The notes: generated by a model from the letters alone, not told the origin. Shown: positions 1 to 9,385, counted from the first letter of the stretch. The stretch is 54,470 nt of DNA from UBA7803 sp049454295 (GCA_049454295.1 JBMTYG010000005.1:1-54470); one strand, 5' to 3'. Program-made: numbers and translations.

Positions 1-817
1 CTACGACCACCGCAGCCGAGGATCGGCTGCCCGCCGTGTCACCCCGCGTACGCACGGCCACCTGCGGCGTCACCCGTCGGGTTTCCTGAAACTCCGCGTT
101 GCGCTCGAACTCCAGGTCATCGTCACTGAAGCTGACAAGAAGATCCAAGTAGGCCGATGTGCCGAAAGTCCAGTCGGCGTACGCAATCAACGTCCGGCTT
201 GCGGACTCGATCGAACCAGAGGATGCGACGGGGGTAAAGTTGACCCCAGGTGCGCCAGGACCGAACTCGAGGGTCGACTGCTCATACGCCGCCAGCACAC
301 CCAGCACCCAGCGCTCGCTCGCGCGCCAGTCTAGCCCGGCCTCGACACCGTAGCGCTCTGCATCGAAGCCGCGCGTGCTCGGCGTGCCCTGGGCGCGATC
401 GAGCGAGTCCCAACCTGCGCGCACATTCAGGAGCAGACTCACGGGGCCTTGATCCACTGCGAAACCCAGCGCGGGCGCCGCAGAATCCTGTTCCGAGCGC
501 AGCTGCCGATCACGCGCAGAGCCCCCAGCCTCAAGCGTGCTCGGCAGCGCGAGCCCTTGCGTAGGATTGAGGGAGTTCTGGCTATTTCCAGACAAGCCGC
601 CCAAGTTGCCCGGAGTTTCTCCGCAGCGGTCGGCCAGAGCGCCCGTCGGCGTTCGACATACGTCGAAGAAGAATGCCTGATACCCCGGATTCGCCGCTTG
701 CGCGAATCCCGGGGTTAGACCAGTCAGCATCAATCCTGTCAACACGACGACGAACGGGAGCGTCGCTACCGTGCGGGGTACTGCGAAACTCGTTTCTCGC
801 TGGGTTAGGAACTCCAT
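1..817 (-). CDS. Autotransporter-type outer-membrane beta-barrel protein (C-terminus outside window)
   Basis: Reading the minus strand from an ATG at 817 gives 272 codons with no stop before the window edge, so only the N-terminal part is present. The start has GGAGG a few bases upstream. The protein opens with a long signal peptide (hydrophobic stretch LPFVVVLTGLML, likely cleavage after AQA near residue 36). A low-complexity linker follows, and then from about residue 140 the pattern typical of autotransporter barrel domains: RYGVEAGLDWRASERWVLG, a Y-rich strand, and a later WTFGTSAYLDLLVSFS strand preceding an R/E-rich turn. No passenger domain is seen between signal and barrel, so it may be a stand-alone barrel that sits in the outer membrane. 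Family assignment is by pattern only; function is unknown. Confidence 0.6.
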   Translation of the reverse strand, partial: MEFLTQRETSFAVPRTVATLPFVVVLTGLMLTGLTPGFAQAANPGYQAFFFDVCRTPTGALADRCGETPGNLGGLSGNSQNSLNPTQGLALPSTLEAGGSARDRQLRSEQDSAAPALGFAVDQGPVSLLLNVRAGWDSLDRAQGTPSTRGFDAERYGVEAGLDWRASERWVLGVLAAYEQSTLEFGPGAPGVNFTPVASSGSIESASRTLIAYADWTFGTSAYLDLLVSFSDDDLEFERNAEFQETRRVTPQVAVRTRGDTAGSRSSAAVVV

Positions 818-854
818 TAGCCCTCCGCAGACTCGGATAGTGAATCGAGAGCGC

Positions 855-925
855 CAGTTTAGCGACTGTCGTGACAAAACTAGCAACTACCGGATTATGC
901 TGCCGTAGCTTCAGACGCTAAACTG
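855..925. promoter_or_regulatory. Inverted repeat in divergent promoter region
   Basis: CAGTTTAGCG at 855-864 is repeated in perfect inverted orientation as CGCTAAACTG at 916-925. Extending the arms gives CAGTTTAGCGACT against CAGTTTAGCGTCT, 12 of 13 bases alike. The sites lie between the divergent barrel gene (start 817) and the dehydrogenase (start 957), where two bound regulator dimers or a looped complex could control both. No regulator gene is adjacent. Confidence 0.4.
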
Positions 926-956
926 CCGCTCTTTTGATCGCTGGGCGGGAGGCGCT

Positions 957-1994
957 ATGCAGGTCGGACTGGTCGCAGGCAAAGGTCGAATAGAGATTAG
1001 AGAATTTCCCGATCCGGAGCCCACTTACGGACGAGCCGTCGTCCAAATTCGGTACTGCGGCATCTGCGGTACCGATCTACACGCCTACCAGTCGGGGGAG
1101 CCCTATAACCCCGCCATCTGTGGTCACGAATGGGCGGGCGAAGTATCCGCAGTGGGCAGCGGGGTGTCTGGAGTTCGAGAGGGTGATCGCGTGGCTATCG
1201 GAATAGCCACAGCGTGCGGACACTGCGCCACCTGCAGACGCGGCGATCCCGCGCACTGCGAGACTGCGTTCATGGGTGCGATCGGTGTCGGACCGATGGT
1301 CGCACCCCATGGCGGGTTCGCCTCCGCAATCGCCATTGACGCGAGTCGGATCTACCCGGTCATGGCGCCGCTCAGCGACGTGGAAGCCGCGATGCTCGAG
1401 CCAGCGACCGTGGCTGTGCACGCGGTCCGCAGGACGGATATCCGTTTAGGGGACGTGGCCGTGGTGCTCGGCGCAGGTCCTATCGGACTGCTCGTGGCGC
1501 AGGCTGCCCGCGCTGCCGGGGCCAGCGCGATCATCGTGGTAGAACCCGAGCCCGGTCGCCGCGCACTGGCACTACAGATCGGCGCCGACGCCGTCATCGA
1601 CCCGGTCGCACGTCCTGACCTGGCCGCCGCAATTGCCGAAGCGAGCGGCAGATCCGCCATCGACGTGGTTTTTGAATGCGCGGGCATCCCGCCCACCATC
1701 AATCAGTCGGTTAGCCTCGTGCGCCGGGGCGGAGTGGTATCGCTGGTTGGCATGCCAAATCGACCCGCTGAGATTCAGGCTGCGGAATGGATGATTAAAG
1801 AGGTTCGCTTGACGAGTTCCCTCGCTTACATGCGCGAGGAGTTTGAAATCACGCAGTATCTGGTCGCAGACGGGCGGTTGAAACTTGAGCCGCTGCACTC
1901 GGACACGGTACCTCTCGCAGCGATGGAGCAGGCTTTTGCTCGGCTCTCAAACTCGCCCAATGACGTTAAGATTCTAGTTGATCCCCGCGCTTGA
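957..1994 (+). CDS. Zinc-dependent medium-chain alcohol dehydrogenase
   Basis: This 345-residue protein is a cytosolic NAD(P)-dependent alcohol/polyol dehydrogenase of the MDR superfamily (threonine dehydrogenase / butanediol dehydrogenase type). Visible features in order: the catalytic zinc region CGICGTDLH and GHEWAGEV (about residues 37-65), the structural zinc lobe with four cysteines in CGHCATCRRGDPAHC (about residues 85-99), and the Rossmann nucleotide motif VLGAGPIGLL (about 170). The ATG at 957 is preceded by GGGAGG. A VOC gene follows 33 bases downstream and shares the terminator at 2418-2440, so the two form a short operon. Substrate specificity cannot be read from the sequence. Confidence 0.88.
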   Translation: MQVGLVAGKGRIEIREFPDPEPTYGRAVVQIRYCGICGTDLHAYQSGEPYNPAICGHEWAGEVSAVGSGVSGVREGDRVAIGIATACGHCATCRRGDPAHCETAFMGAIGVGPMVAPHGGFASAIAIDASRIYPVMAPLSDVEAAMLEPATVAVHAVRRTDIRLGDVAVVLGAGPIGLLVAQAARAAGASAIIVVEPEPGRRALALQIGADAVIDPVARPDLAAAIAEASGRSAIDVVFECAGIPPTINQSVSLVRRGGVVSLVGMPNRPAEIQAAEWMIKEVRLTSSLAYMREEFEITQYLVADGRLKLEPLHSDTVPLAAMEQAFARLSNSPNDVKILVDPRA

Positions 1995-2027
1995 GTTGCG
2001 CCGCATCCCTCTAAGGAGACAGCTCAG

Positions 2028-2396
2028 ATGATTGGATATGTCACGCTTGGCACCAACAACCTAGAGCGCGCCCAGGCGTTCTATGATGGCTTGTTGCAGG
2101 AACTGGGGGCGCGCCAGATCATGGCCAACGAACGCATGATCATCTGGGGCGGCAATTCGGGGGCAGCCATGCTGGGTATCTGTCGGCCCTACGATGGCAA
2201 TCCGGCAACCGTCGGTAATGGCACGATGATCGCCCTGAACGCGGGCTCGAGCGACGTGGTCAGCCGGGTTCACGCCAAAGCGCTGACGCTCGGTGCCACC
2301 GATGAGGGCGCGCCAGGTCCTCGCGGTGGCGCGGGCTTCTTTGCCTACTTCCGTGACCCTGACGGCAATAAGCTCGCCGTCTATACGATGGGTTGA
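2028..2396 (+). CDS. VOC-family (glyoxalase/bleomycin-resistance fold) protein
   Basis: A 122-residue single-domain protein starting MIGYVTLGTNNLERAQAFYDGLL, the standard first beta-alpha unit of VOC proteins, and ending with FRDPDGNKLAVYTMG, the standard last strand with its metal-ligand-like acidic position. AAGGAG lies nine bases before the ATG. It follows the dehydrogenase closely and ends just before a strong terminator. Members bind a divalent metal or a small ligand; whether this one is an enzyme (isomerase, lyase) or a binding protein is not visible. Confidence 0.82.
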   Translation: MIGYVTLGTNNLERAQAFYDGLLQELGARQIMANERMIIWGGNSGAAMLGICRPYDGNPATVGNGTMIALNAGSSDVVSRVHAKALTLGATDEGAPGPRGGAGFFAYFRDPDGNKLAVYTMG

Positions 2397-2417
2397 ACAC
2401 CTGTCCAAACATCCCTG

Positions 2418-2440
2418 AAGGGGCCTCGGGCCCCTTTTTT
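2418..2440 (+). terminator. Rho-independent terminator
   Basis: An 8-bp perfect stem AAGGGGCC / GGCCCCTT with a 3-base TCG loop runs straight into six T residues, 22 bases after the VOC stop codon. Confidence 0.9.
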
Positions 2441-2448
2441 CAACCCAA

Positions 2449-2506
2449 AAATATCTGTTTTTTTAAATATTAAAATATTTAGAAATTAGTAATAACCTAA
2501 TTTTTT
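2449..2506. promoter_or_regulatory. AT-rich leader with an 18-bp palindrome
   Basis: Only 6 of these 58 bases are G or C, in a window that is otherwise strongly GC-rich. Inside lies a perfect inverted repeat TAAATATT-AA-AATATTTA at 2464-2481. It sits between the terminator of the preceding operon and the start of the transglutaminase/ATP-grasp operon, so it is most simply its promoter or upstream element with a possible operator; a nucleoid-protein binding patch is an alternative. No -35/-10 pair can be chosen with confidence. Confidence 0.5.
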
Positions 2507-2620
2507 GCGGAATTCGCCGACGAAACCTCGGCGCTCCGACGAGCCTGACGCTGACCTCTGCTCACCATGTTGCAATGCAGCGGACAGGACCCTACAGTCT
2601 TGGATCGATCGAGAGCAGTT

Positions 2621-5600
2621 ATGACGATCCGCGTCGCCCTAACCCACGAAACGCGCTACCGCTACGACCGCCGCGTGTCCCTCGGACCTCAGGTCATCCG
2701 CCTGAGACCTGCGCCGCACAGTCGTACACCCGTGCTGAGTTACGCGCTCGACATCCAGCCACGAGGACACTTCCTTAATTGGCAGCAAGATCCTTTTGGC
2801 AACTTCCAAGCGCGTACCGTCTTCCCAAACAAGGTCGACGAGTTCACGGTAAGGGTGGACCTGGTTGCCGAGCTTGCCGTTTTCAACCCGTTCGATTTCT
2901 TCCTCGAAGAAGGGTCTGAACACTACCCGCTGACCTACGACAGCGACACGCGTGCAGACCTCGAGCCGTATCTCGCACTCGAACCTCAGGGATCCGAACT
3001 TCTCGCGTGGCTTGCCGACTACGGGGAACCTCCGCGGCAGCGCATCGTCGACTTTCTGGTCGCCCTGAATCGACAGCTGGCGAACGACATTCGCTACATC
3101 ATCCGTCTGGAGCCTGGCGTTCAGTTACCCGAGGAAACCCTCAGATCACGCGCCGGTTCGTGTCGTGATTCGGCCTGGCTGCTGATCCAGATCCTGCGTC
3201 ATTTCGGGCTCGCCGCGCGTTTCGTTTCGGGTTACCTGATCCAGCTGCGCGCTGACCAGAAAGCTCTGGATGGCCCTTCCGGCGCAGAGGAGGACTTCAC
3301 CGACCTGCACGCCTGGGCGGAGGTCTATCTTCCTGGTGCTGGCTGGGTGGGTCTCGATCCGACCTCGGGCCTCCTCGCCGGCGAGGGGCACATCCCCCTC
3401 GCTGCCACACCGCATCCCAGCACCGCTGCGCCCATTTCCGGGCTGGTGGAGCCGGCGCACTGCGCCTTCGATTTCACGATGTCGGTCACTCGAATCGCCG
3501 AGTCACCCCGGGTTACCCTGCCCTACAGCGAAGAGACGTGGTCCTCGATCAATGCCCTCGGTCACGAGGTCGATCGTTCGCTTCAAGAACAAGACGTCCG
3601 CCTGACCATGGGTGGCGAGCCCACCTTTGTCGCGGTCGATTACCCGGATGGCGACGAGTGGAACACCACGGCCCTCGGCCCTAACAAGCTGCGATTGGCC
3701 CATGATCTGGTCGAGCGGCTGGCGCAGCGCTTTGCTCCCGGCGGTGTCCTGCATGTCGGTCAGGGCAAATGGTATCCGGGGGAGCAGCTGCCACGGTGGG
3801 CATTGACGCTGCTCTGGCGAGCGGACGGGCAAGCCATCCTGCCGGATCGAACGTTTCTCGCGCGCGCGCCGGACACCCTAACGCCCGACCAACGGGTAGA
3901 CGAAGCCGCCGCTGAACAACTTGGGCGTGCGGTAGCGGCGCGACTCGGATTCCCCGACGCTGCACTGCTGCCAACTTTCGAAGATCCCTGGCACTTCCTC
4001 GCGGAAGAGCAGCGCCTTCCAGATAACCTGACGCCTGCCACCAATGAGCTCGACGATCCACTCGCCCGCGCTCGGCTTGCGCGCGTATTCGAGCGCGGGC
4101 TTGGCTCACCCCGAGGCTGGGTGCTGCCGGTCCAACGCTGGCAAGCCAGCGCGTCGCCGGCGCAGTGGATGACCGAGATCTGGAACACCCGATCAAACAG
4201 GCTGCTGCTGATCCCAGGGGATTCGCCAGTCGGCTTTCGGCTGCGGCTCGGCGCTCTGCCGCATATCAGTGCGAACGCGTATCCGCACGTGGTTGCCGCC
4301 GATCCTTTTGCGATCGACAGCGATCAGCCTTTACCCACGCGACAACCCCCGATCCGCTCGGGATCGGCAGGGCTCGGCGCGACCAGTCTCGAGTCGGGGT
4401 ATGCCGAGCAGCCCCTACCCGGCGACCGTTATGCCGCCGTTGCCGGCCCGGTGCGCACAGCAATGGCCTTTGAGGTTCGAGAAGGCGTGCTGCACGTCTT
4501 CATGCCACCCGTACAAACCGCGGAGGACTGGCTGCTGCTGCTTGCGGAGGTAGAGCAAGCAGCCCGCGACCAGGGGCTTGTGATCCGGCTCGAGGGCTAC
4601 TTACCCCCGCACGATCCACGTCTGCGCGTCATCAAGGTCACACCTGACCCCGGCGTCATCGAGGTTAACATTCAGCCGGCAGGTTCATGGGACGAGATGG
4701 TGGCAATCACCACCGGTCTTTACGAGGATGCGCGCCAGACGCGTCTGGACACGCAAAAATTCATGCTGGATGGACGACATACCGGTACCGGCGGTGGTAA
4801 CCACGTGGTCATCGGTGCGGCGACACCCGCGGATAGCCCGTTCCTGCGCCGACCCGACCTGTTACGCAGCCTGATCGGCTACTGGCAGCAGCATCCCGCC
4901 CTGTCTTACCTGTTCTCAGGACTGTTCATCGGACCAACAAGCCAGGCCCCGCGCGTCGACGAGGCACGCATGGACAGCCTGTACGAACTGGAGCTCGCCT
5001 TTCGGCAGGTACCTGAGCCCGCTGACCCTGGCTCTGTTCCGCCATGGCTCGTGGACCGGATCTTCCGCAACCTGTTGATCGATGTCACCGGCAACACGCA
5101 CCGCGCCGAGATCTGCATCGATAAGCTGTACTCGCCGGACAGTGCCTCTGGACGTCTCGGTCTTGTCGAGTTCCGCGCCTTCGAGATGCCGCCTCATGCG
5201 CGAATGAGCCTCGTGCAACAGCTGCTTGTCAGGGCGCTGGTCGCCCAGTTCTGGCGCGCACCGAATGACCGCCCGCTGGTGCGCTGGGGCTCGGCATTGC
5301 ACGATCGGTTCATGCTGCCGCACTACGTCTGGGCCGATCTGCTCGACGTGATCGCAGACCTGAACCGTGCAGGGTTTGCTTTCAGGGCCGACTGGTTTGC
5401 GCCGCACTTCGAGTTCCGCTTCCCCGCGTACGGCACGGTTCTTTTCGACGGTATGGAACTGGAGCTGCGTCAGGCGCTGGAGCCATGGCACGTGATGGGC
5501 GAGGAGGGCGCCGTCGGTGGCACGGTGCGCTACGTCGACTCCTCCCTGGAGCGGCTTCAGGTTCATGTGTCGCGTTTCAACGCCGAGCGCTACCAGGTGC

Positions 5601-5959
5601 TTTGCAACGGTTATACCGTTCCTCTGGCGACCACAGGGATCAACGGCGAATACGTCGCGGGCGTGCGGTTTCGCGCATGGCAACCGGCGGCCAGCCTGCA
5701 CCCACGCATCCCGGTCAATGCGCCATTGGTATTTGACATCTACGATAGCTGGCAGGGACGCGCCGTTGCTGGCTGCACCTATCACGTCGCGCATCCCGGC
5801 GGTCGCAACTTCGAAGCTTTCCCGGTGAACTCGAATGCGGCAGAGAGCCGGCGCCTCGCCAGATTCCAGGCGTCCGGCCACAGCGTGGGTTCAGCTGTCG
5901 CGAAGACCGCCCCCCCGCGGCTTGAGCACCCGCACACTCTGGATCTACGCTGGACATGA
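2621..5959 (+). CDS. Transglutaminase-like domain fused to DUF2126 putative amidoligase
   Basis: About 1112 residues. The first ~300 form a bacterial transglutaminase N-terminal region (MTIRVALTHETRYRYDRRVS) plus a papain-like transglutaminase core with the triad visible as C181 (GSCRDSAWLL), H230 (DLHAWAEVY) and D246 (GLDPTSG). The remaining ~800 residues match the DUF2126 family, described in the literature as a putative glutamine-synthetase-fold amidoligase, with segments such as LTMGGEPTFV and GGGNHVVIGAATPADSPF. The ATG at 2621 is chosen because the family's conserved N-terminus begins exactly there; an ATG at 2567 would add 18 unrelated residues. It is followed by an ATP-grasp gene with an ATGA overlap. 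The likely role is forming and cleaving or transferring peptide-like amide bonds; the product is unknown. Confidence 0.88.
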   Translation: MTIRVALTHETRYRYDRRVSLGPQVIRLRPAPHSRTPVLSYALDIQPRGHFLNWQQDPFGNFQARTVFPNKVDEFTVRVDLVAELAVFNPFDFFLEEGSEHYPLTYDSDTRADLEPYLALEPQGSELLAWLADYGEPPRQRIVDFLVALNRQLANDIRYIIRLEPGVQLPEETLRSRAGSCRDSAWLLIQILRHFGLAARFVSGYLIQLRADQKALDGPSGAEEDFTDLHAWAEVYLPGAGWVGLDPTSGLLAGEGHIPLAATPHPSTAAPISGLVEPAHCAFDFTMSVTRIAESPRVTLPYSEETWSSINALGHEVDRSLQEQDVRLTMGGEPTFVAVDYPDGDEWNTTALGPNKLRLAHDLVERLAQRFAPGGVLHVGQGKWYPGEQLPRWALTLLWRADGQAILPDRTFLARAPDTLTPDQRVDEAAAEQLGRAVAARLGFPDAALLPTFEDPWHFLAEEQRLPDNLTPATNELDDPLARARLARVFERGLGSPRGWVLPVQRWQASASPAQWMTEIWNTRSNRLLLIPGDSPVGFRLRLGALPHISANAYPHVVAADPFAIDSDQPLPTRQPPIRSGSAGLGATSLESGYAEQPLPGDRYAAVAGPVRTAMAFEVREGVLHVFMPPVQTAEDWLLLLAEVEQAARDQGLVIRLEGYLPPHDPRLRVIKVTPDPGVIEVNIQPAGSWDEMVAITTGLYEDARQTRLDTQKFMLDGRHTGTGGGNHVVIGAATPADSPFLRRPDLLRSLIGYWQQHPALSYLFSGLFIGPTSQAPRVDEARMDSLYELELAFRQVPEPADPGSVPPWLVDRIFRNLLIDVTGNTHRAEICIDKLYSPDSASGRLGLVEFRAFEMPPHARMSLVQQLLVRALVAQFWRAPNDRPLVRWGSALHDRFMLPHYVWADLLDVIADLNRAGFAFRADWFAPHFEFRFPAYGTVLFDGMELELRQALEPWHVMGEEGAVGGTVRYVDSSLERLQVHVSRFNAERYQVLCNGYTVPLATTGINGEYVAGVRFRAWQPAASLHPRIPVNAPLVFDIYDSWQGRAVAGCTYHVAHPGGRNFEAFPVNSNAAESRRLARFQASGHSVGSAVAKTAPPRLEHPHTLDLRWT

Positions 5960-8505
5960 GCGAACCCTTACACCGGGATGACAATGCGGCGGCGCTGCTT
6001 GCGGGCTATCGCCCCCTACCCGGCCGCCATGATGAGCTGTTTGGCACAGACGGAAGACTGCGCGCTCAGTGGCACTCACTCATCACCGCGTTCGCAGATA
6101 TGGGCCCTGAGCTGCGCCAACGTGCCGCCAGCGCCGCCGCCGGCCAGCTGCGAGCGAACGATATCGCCTACGTCAGCTCCGACACTCACCATCCCCGTCC
6201 CTGGCGCCTGGATGTCTTTCCTTTGGTCATCACCCCAGATGACTGGACGCAACTGGCACGGGGGCTCGTGCAGCGCGCCAGGCTCCTGAACGCGATCGTG
6301 GGCGACCTGTACGGCCCGCAACAGACCCTCGCACGCGGACTGATTCCAGCGCCCATGGTGTTCGCCAGTCCGGAGTTCATGCCCAACTGCGCGGGCTATC
6401 GCGCGCGTGACGGAGAATTCCTGCAGTTTCTCGCATTCGATCTGGGGCGCGATCCGGATGGGCGTTGGATCGTACTTAGCCAACGCACGGAATCTCCCGC
6501 GGGGGTCGGCTATGCCCTGGAGAACCGGCTGGTCACATCCCGCAGCATCCCGGAGCCCTTCACCGCGCACAATATGCATCGACTCGCGGGGTTCTTCAGA
6601 CGATTTGCTGATCACTTCGCGGAAATCGGCGATCAGCACCGCTCCGTCGTACTGACCGGCGGGACCGACCAGAAGGACTATTTCGAGCACGCCCTCATCG
6701 GGCGTTATCTCGGTTTCCCGGTCGTCGAAAGCGCAGATCTGACGGTGCGCGAGAGCCGCGTTTTCATGAAGACGCTCGAGGGACTCGAACGTGTTGACCT
6801 CGTGATCCGCCGCATACCGTCAAAACATGCGGATCCACTCGAACTACGGGCTCCGCCGGGGATCGGCATCGCCGGGCTCCTGCACGCTGCGCGCAGCGGC
6901 AACGTCGTGCTCGCCAATGCCATCGGCAGCGGCGTCGTTGAAAGCCCGGCGCTTGAGACCCGGTTACCCCAGCTGGCAGAAGCCCTGCTCGGCGAGAGAT
7001 TGACCCTGCCCGGACTCAACACTTTCTGGTGTGGAGATGCTGACGCACGAGCGCACGTACTGGCCCATGCAGACCGACTGACCTTGCTGCATGCGTTCCG
7101 TCCGCGACATTTGATGACCGCGGGGGCGACGGAATTCATGACATCAGACCCTGCCATCGCTGACCCCGAAGCACTGCGCAGAGCGCTCGAGCTGCATCCG
7201 CAGAACCATGTTGGCGTCGAGCCTCTTCCGTTATCCACAGTGCCCTGCCTGACCTCGAGCGGCGTACTGCGCCCGGCGCCCATGGTGATGCGCGTGTACG
7301 TCGCGGCAACTAGCAACGGCTATCAGGTCATGGATGGCGGGCTGGTCAAGGTATCCGGAGCGGATATTGCTGGAGACGAGCGAACTAGCAAGGATGTGTG
7401 GGTTCTGTCGAAAGCACGCGTCGAACCTGAAACGCTGCTGAAGCCGCTACGCGCAGCAACCCTCAAGCGCAGCGATAGCGACCTTGCAAGCAAGACCGCG
7501 GACGACCTGTTCTGGCTCGGACGCTATCTCGAGCGCGCCGACGCCAGCACGCGCCTGTTGCGAAGTCTGTTTCTCCATCTGTCGGGTGAGGCATCTTTCG
7601 GCAACGTGCCGGTAGCGCTGCCCATATTGACGGGTCTCATGCATTCGTTCGGTCACCTATCGGAACATGAGACCGCCCGCATGCGCGCTGCGGGCTTTCG
7701 CGGCGTCGAGAACGAAATCAGCAATCTGCTCTTCGAGCCGAGCAACCCGGACAGCCTCGCGGGCGTCCTCGGCAACGTCGCGCGCACCGCCGACCAGGTG
7801 CGAGAGCGGTTATCGGTCGACGCTTTGCGGCTCATCGAGCGCCTGACCAACCTGCAGCGGCTTAAATTCCGTGCACGCGGAATCGGCGAAACTGTCGCAC
7901 TCCTGAATGAACTCTCTGATCTCCAATCCGCACTGAGCGGGCTCATTCACGAGAACATGACGCGTGGTTACGGCTGGCGTTTTCTCGACATGGGTCGCCG
8001 CATCGAGCGCGCGCGCTATGGCATCACCATCATGAAAGCCTTGCTCGTCGGCCGAGAGCGCGGCGCGGCCGGCGTTCTTGGCATGCAGCTCGAACTCGCT
8101 GACAGCCTGATCACGTACCGCTCTCGCTATAAGACCGAGCCCGAACTCGCCGCCGCCCTGGATCTGATCCTCGCCGATGACAGCAACCCACGGTCACTGA
8201 TTTTTCAATTCGCTGTCATGCGCGACCACCTGGCGGTGATGCCGCTCGAGACCCACGATGGGCGTCTTTCCCGCGCGCAGCGTAACTTGATCAGCACGCA
8301 CACCGAACTACTCCTTGCCGATGTAGACGCGCTTGCGGGCAACATGACCCGGGGCGGCGTCCTCGGACAACTGCGCGGGCTTCTGGAACGTGCTGAGGAC
8401 AGCCTTGGCAAGTTCACCGATCTCATCACCCAAACCTACTTCAGCCATTCGATCGGCCATCGGGTCACCGGCAATGTGATCCGGAGTCAAGACGATGCTC
8501 TATGA
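5956..8505 (+). CDS. Circularly permuted ATP-grasp plus alpha-E domain fusion
   Basis: An 849-residue fusion. The first ~480 residues are a circularly permuted type-2 ATP-grasp domain (DUF404/DUF407), recognisable from YGPQQTLARGLIP, VLTGGTDQKDYFEHA and the block beginning IGSGVVESPALE. From about residue 510 a helical alpha-E (DUF403) domain follows, beginning DDLFWLGRYLERADASTRLLR. In many genomes these are two adjacent genes; here they are one polypeptide. The ATG overlaps the previous stop (ATGA) and the stop overlaps the next start by 11 bases, so translation is coupled. ATP-grasp enzymes ligate a carboxylate to an amine; family context suggests peptide synthesis, with the transglutaminase neighbours acting on the product. 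Confidence 0.9.
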   Translation: MSEPLHRDDNAAALLAGYRPLPGRHDELFGTDGRLRAQWHSLITAFADMGPELRQRAASAAAGQLRANDIAYVSSDTHHPRPWRLDVFPLVITPDDWTQLARGLVQRARLLNAIVGDLYGPQQTLARGLIPAPMVFASPEFMPNCAGYRARDGEFLQFLAFDLGRDPDGRWIVLSQRTESPAGVGYALENRLVTSRSIPEPFTAHNMHRLAGFFRRFADHFAEIGDQHRSVVLTGGTDQKDYFEHALIGRYLGFPVVESADLTVRESRVFMKTLEGLERVDLVIRRIPSKHADPLELRAPPGIGIAGLLHAARSGNVVLANAIGSGVVESPALETRLPQLAEALLGERLTLPGLNTFWCGDADARAHVLAHADRLTLLHAFRPRHLMTAGATEFMTSDPAIADPEALRRALELHPQNHVGVEPLPLSTVPCLTSSGVLRPAPMVMRVYVAATSNGYQVMDGGLVKVSGADIAGDERTSKDVWVLSKARVEPETLLKPLRAATLKRSDSDLASKTADDLFWLGRYLERADASTRLLRSLFLHLSGEASFGNVPVALPILTGLMHSFGHLSEHETARMRAAGFRGVENEISNLLFEPSNPDSLAGVLGNVARTADQVRERLSVDALRLIERLTNLQRLKFRARGIGETVALLNELSDLQSALSGLIHENMTRGYGWRFLDMGRRIERARYGITIMKALLVGRERGAAGVLGMQLELADSLITYRSRYKTEPELAAALDLILADDSNPRSLIFQFAVMRDHLAVMPLETHDGRLSRAQRNLISTHTELLLADVDALAGNMTRGGVLGQLRGLLERAEDSLGKFTDLITQTYFSHSIGHRVTGNVIRSQDDAL

Positions 8506-9385
8506 AGTCAGGCACGAGACTCGCTTCCATTACGAGTGGCCCGTCGCCATCTCGCACCAGATGCTGAAGCTTCGACCCCGCCGCTGCGTGAGGCAAAACG
8601 TACTCGAGACCGCGGTCACTCTGACACCACAGCCTGGCTTTCACAGGGATTGGCTCGACTACTTCGGCAACGTGGTCGAATTTGTCACGGTCCAGGGCAG
8701 TCACAGCGAGCTCGTTGTGACGAGTACCGCGCGGGTCGAGGTAACTGCCGCCTCCGCCGTGATGCTCGGGATGAGCCCGCCGTGGGAGCACGTAGCGAAT
8801 GAGCTCAGCACGAATCATCACGGCGCGTGGCTGACCGCCAATGCATTCCGCTTCGAGTCGCCCTTCATTCGCTTTGAGCCCGAAATTCAGGCGCTTGCGC
8901 GCGAGATATTCGCGCCCGGTCGCCCACTGCTCGACGGCGCAATGGCTCTCACCGAGTATATCCACACGAATTTCAGCTACCAGGGCGGCGTGACCGACAT
9001 CTACACGCCCGCGGGCCAGGTGCTGCGCGACCGGCGGGGCGTTTGCCAGGATTTTGCACACCTCGCCATCGCGGTGCTGCGCAGTATCGGGCTGCCCGCG
9101 CGCTACGTGAGTGGCTACCTCGTCACGCGCCCGCCGCCCGGCAAACCTAAACTGCAAGGCGCAGACGAATCGCACGCATGGTTTTCCGTCTGGTGCCCGG
9201 AACTCGGCTGGGTAGATTTTGATCCGACCAACAATCTGCTGCCGAGCCTTGAGCATATTACTGTGGGCTGGGGCCGCGACTACGGCGATGTCAGCCCAGT
9301 GAATGGCTTCATCTTTGGCGGCGGTCATCATCAGGTCGCCGTGGCGGTGGACGTCAATCCGCTGCCCGAACGTCTGGGCCCGTAA
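8495..9385 (+). CDS. Transglutaminase-like cysteine peptidase/transferase
   Basis: A 296-residue stand-alone relative of the N-terminal part of the DUF2126 fusion. It has the same N-terminal opening (MLYEVRHETRFHYEWPVAIS) and a core with C184 (RGVCQDFAHL), H227 (DESHAWFSV) and D243 (WVDFDPTNN), giving a complete catalytic triad. GGAG precedes the ATG at 8495, which lies inside the end of the ATP-grasp gene. No signal peptide is seen, so it probably acts in the cytoplasm with its operon partners. The stop codon overlaps the methyltransferase start (TAATG). Confidence 0.9.
   Translation: MLYEVRHETRFHYEWPVAISHQMLKLRPRRCVRQNVLETAVTLTPQPGFHRDWLDYFGNVVEFVTVQGSHSELVVTSTARVEVTAASAVMLGMSPPWEHVANELSTNHHGAWLTANAFRFESPFIRFEPEIQALAREIFAPGRPLLDGAMALTEYIHTNFSYQGGVTDIYTPAGQVLRDRRGVCQDFAHLAIAVLRSIGLPARYVSGYLVTRPPPGKPKLQGADESHAWFSVWCPELGWVDFDPTNNLLPSLEHITVGWGRDYGDVSPVNGFIFGGGHHQVAVAVDVNPLPERLGP

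Noticed and set aside
2567..2620. Upstream ATG extending the DUF2126 fusion by 18 residues
   Set aside because: The conserved family N-terminus starts at the internal ATG 2621, and the extra residues are unlike it.
4916..5881. Long open frame (about 321 codons) antisense to the DUF2126 part of the fusion gene
   Set aside because: Typical shadow frame of a GC-rich gene; arginine-rich composition, no domain, no ribosome site, and the sense strand has clear family motifs.
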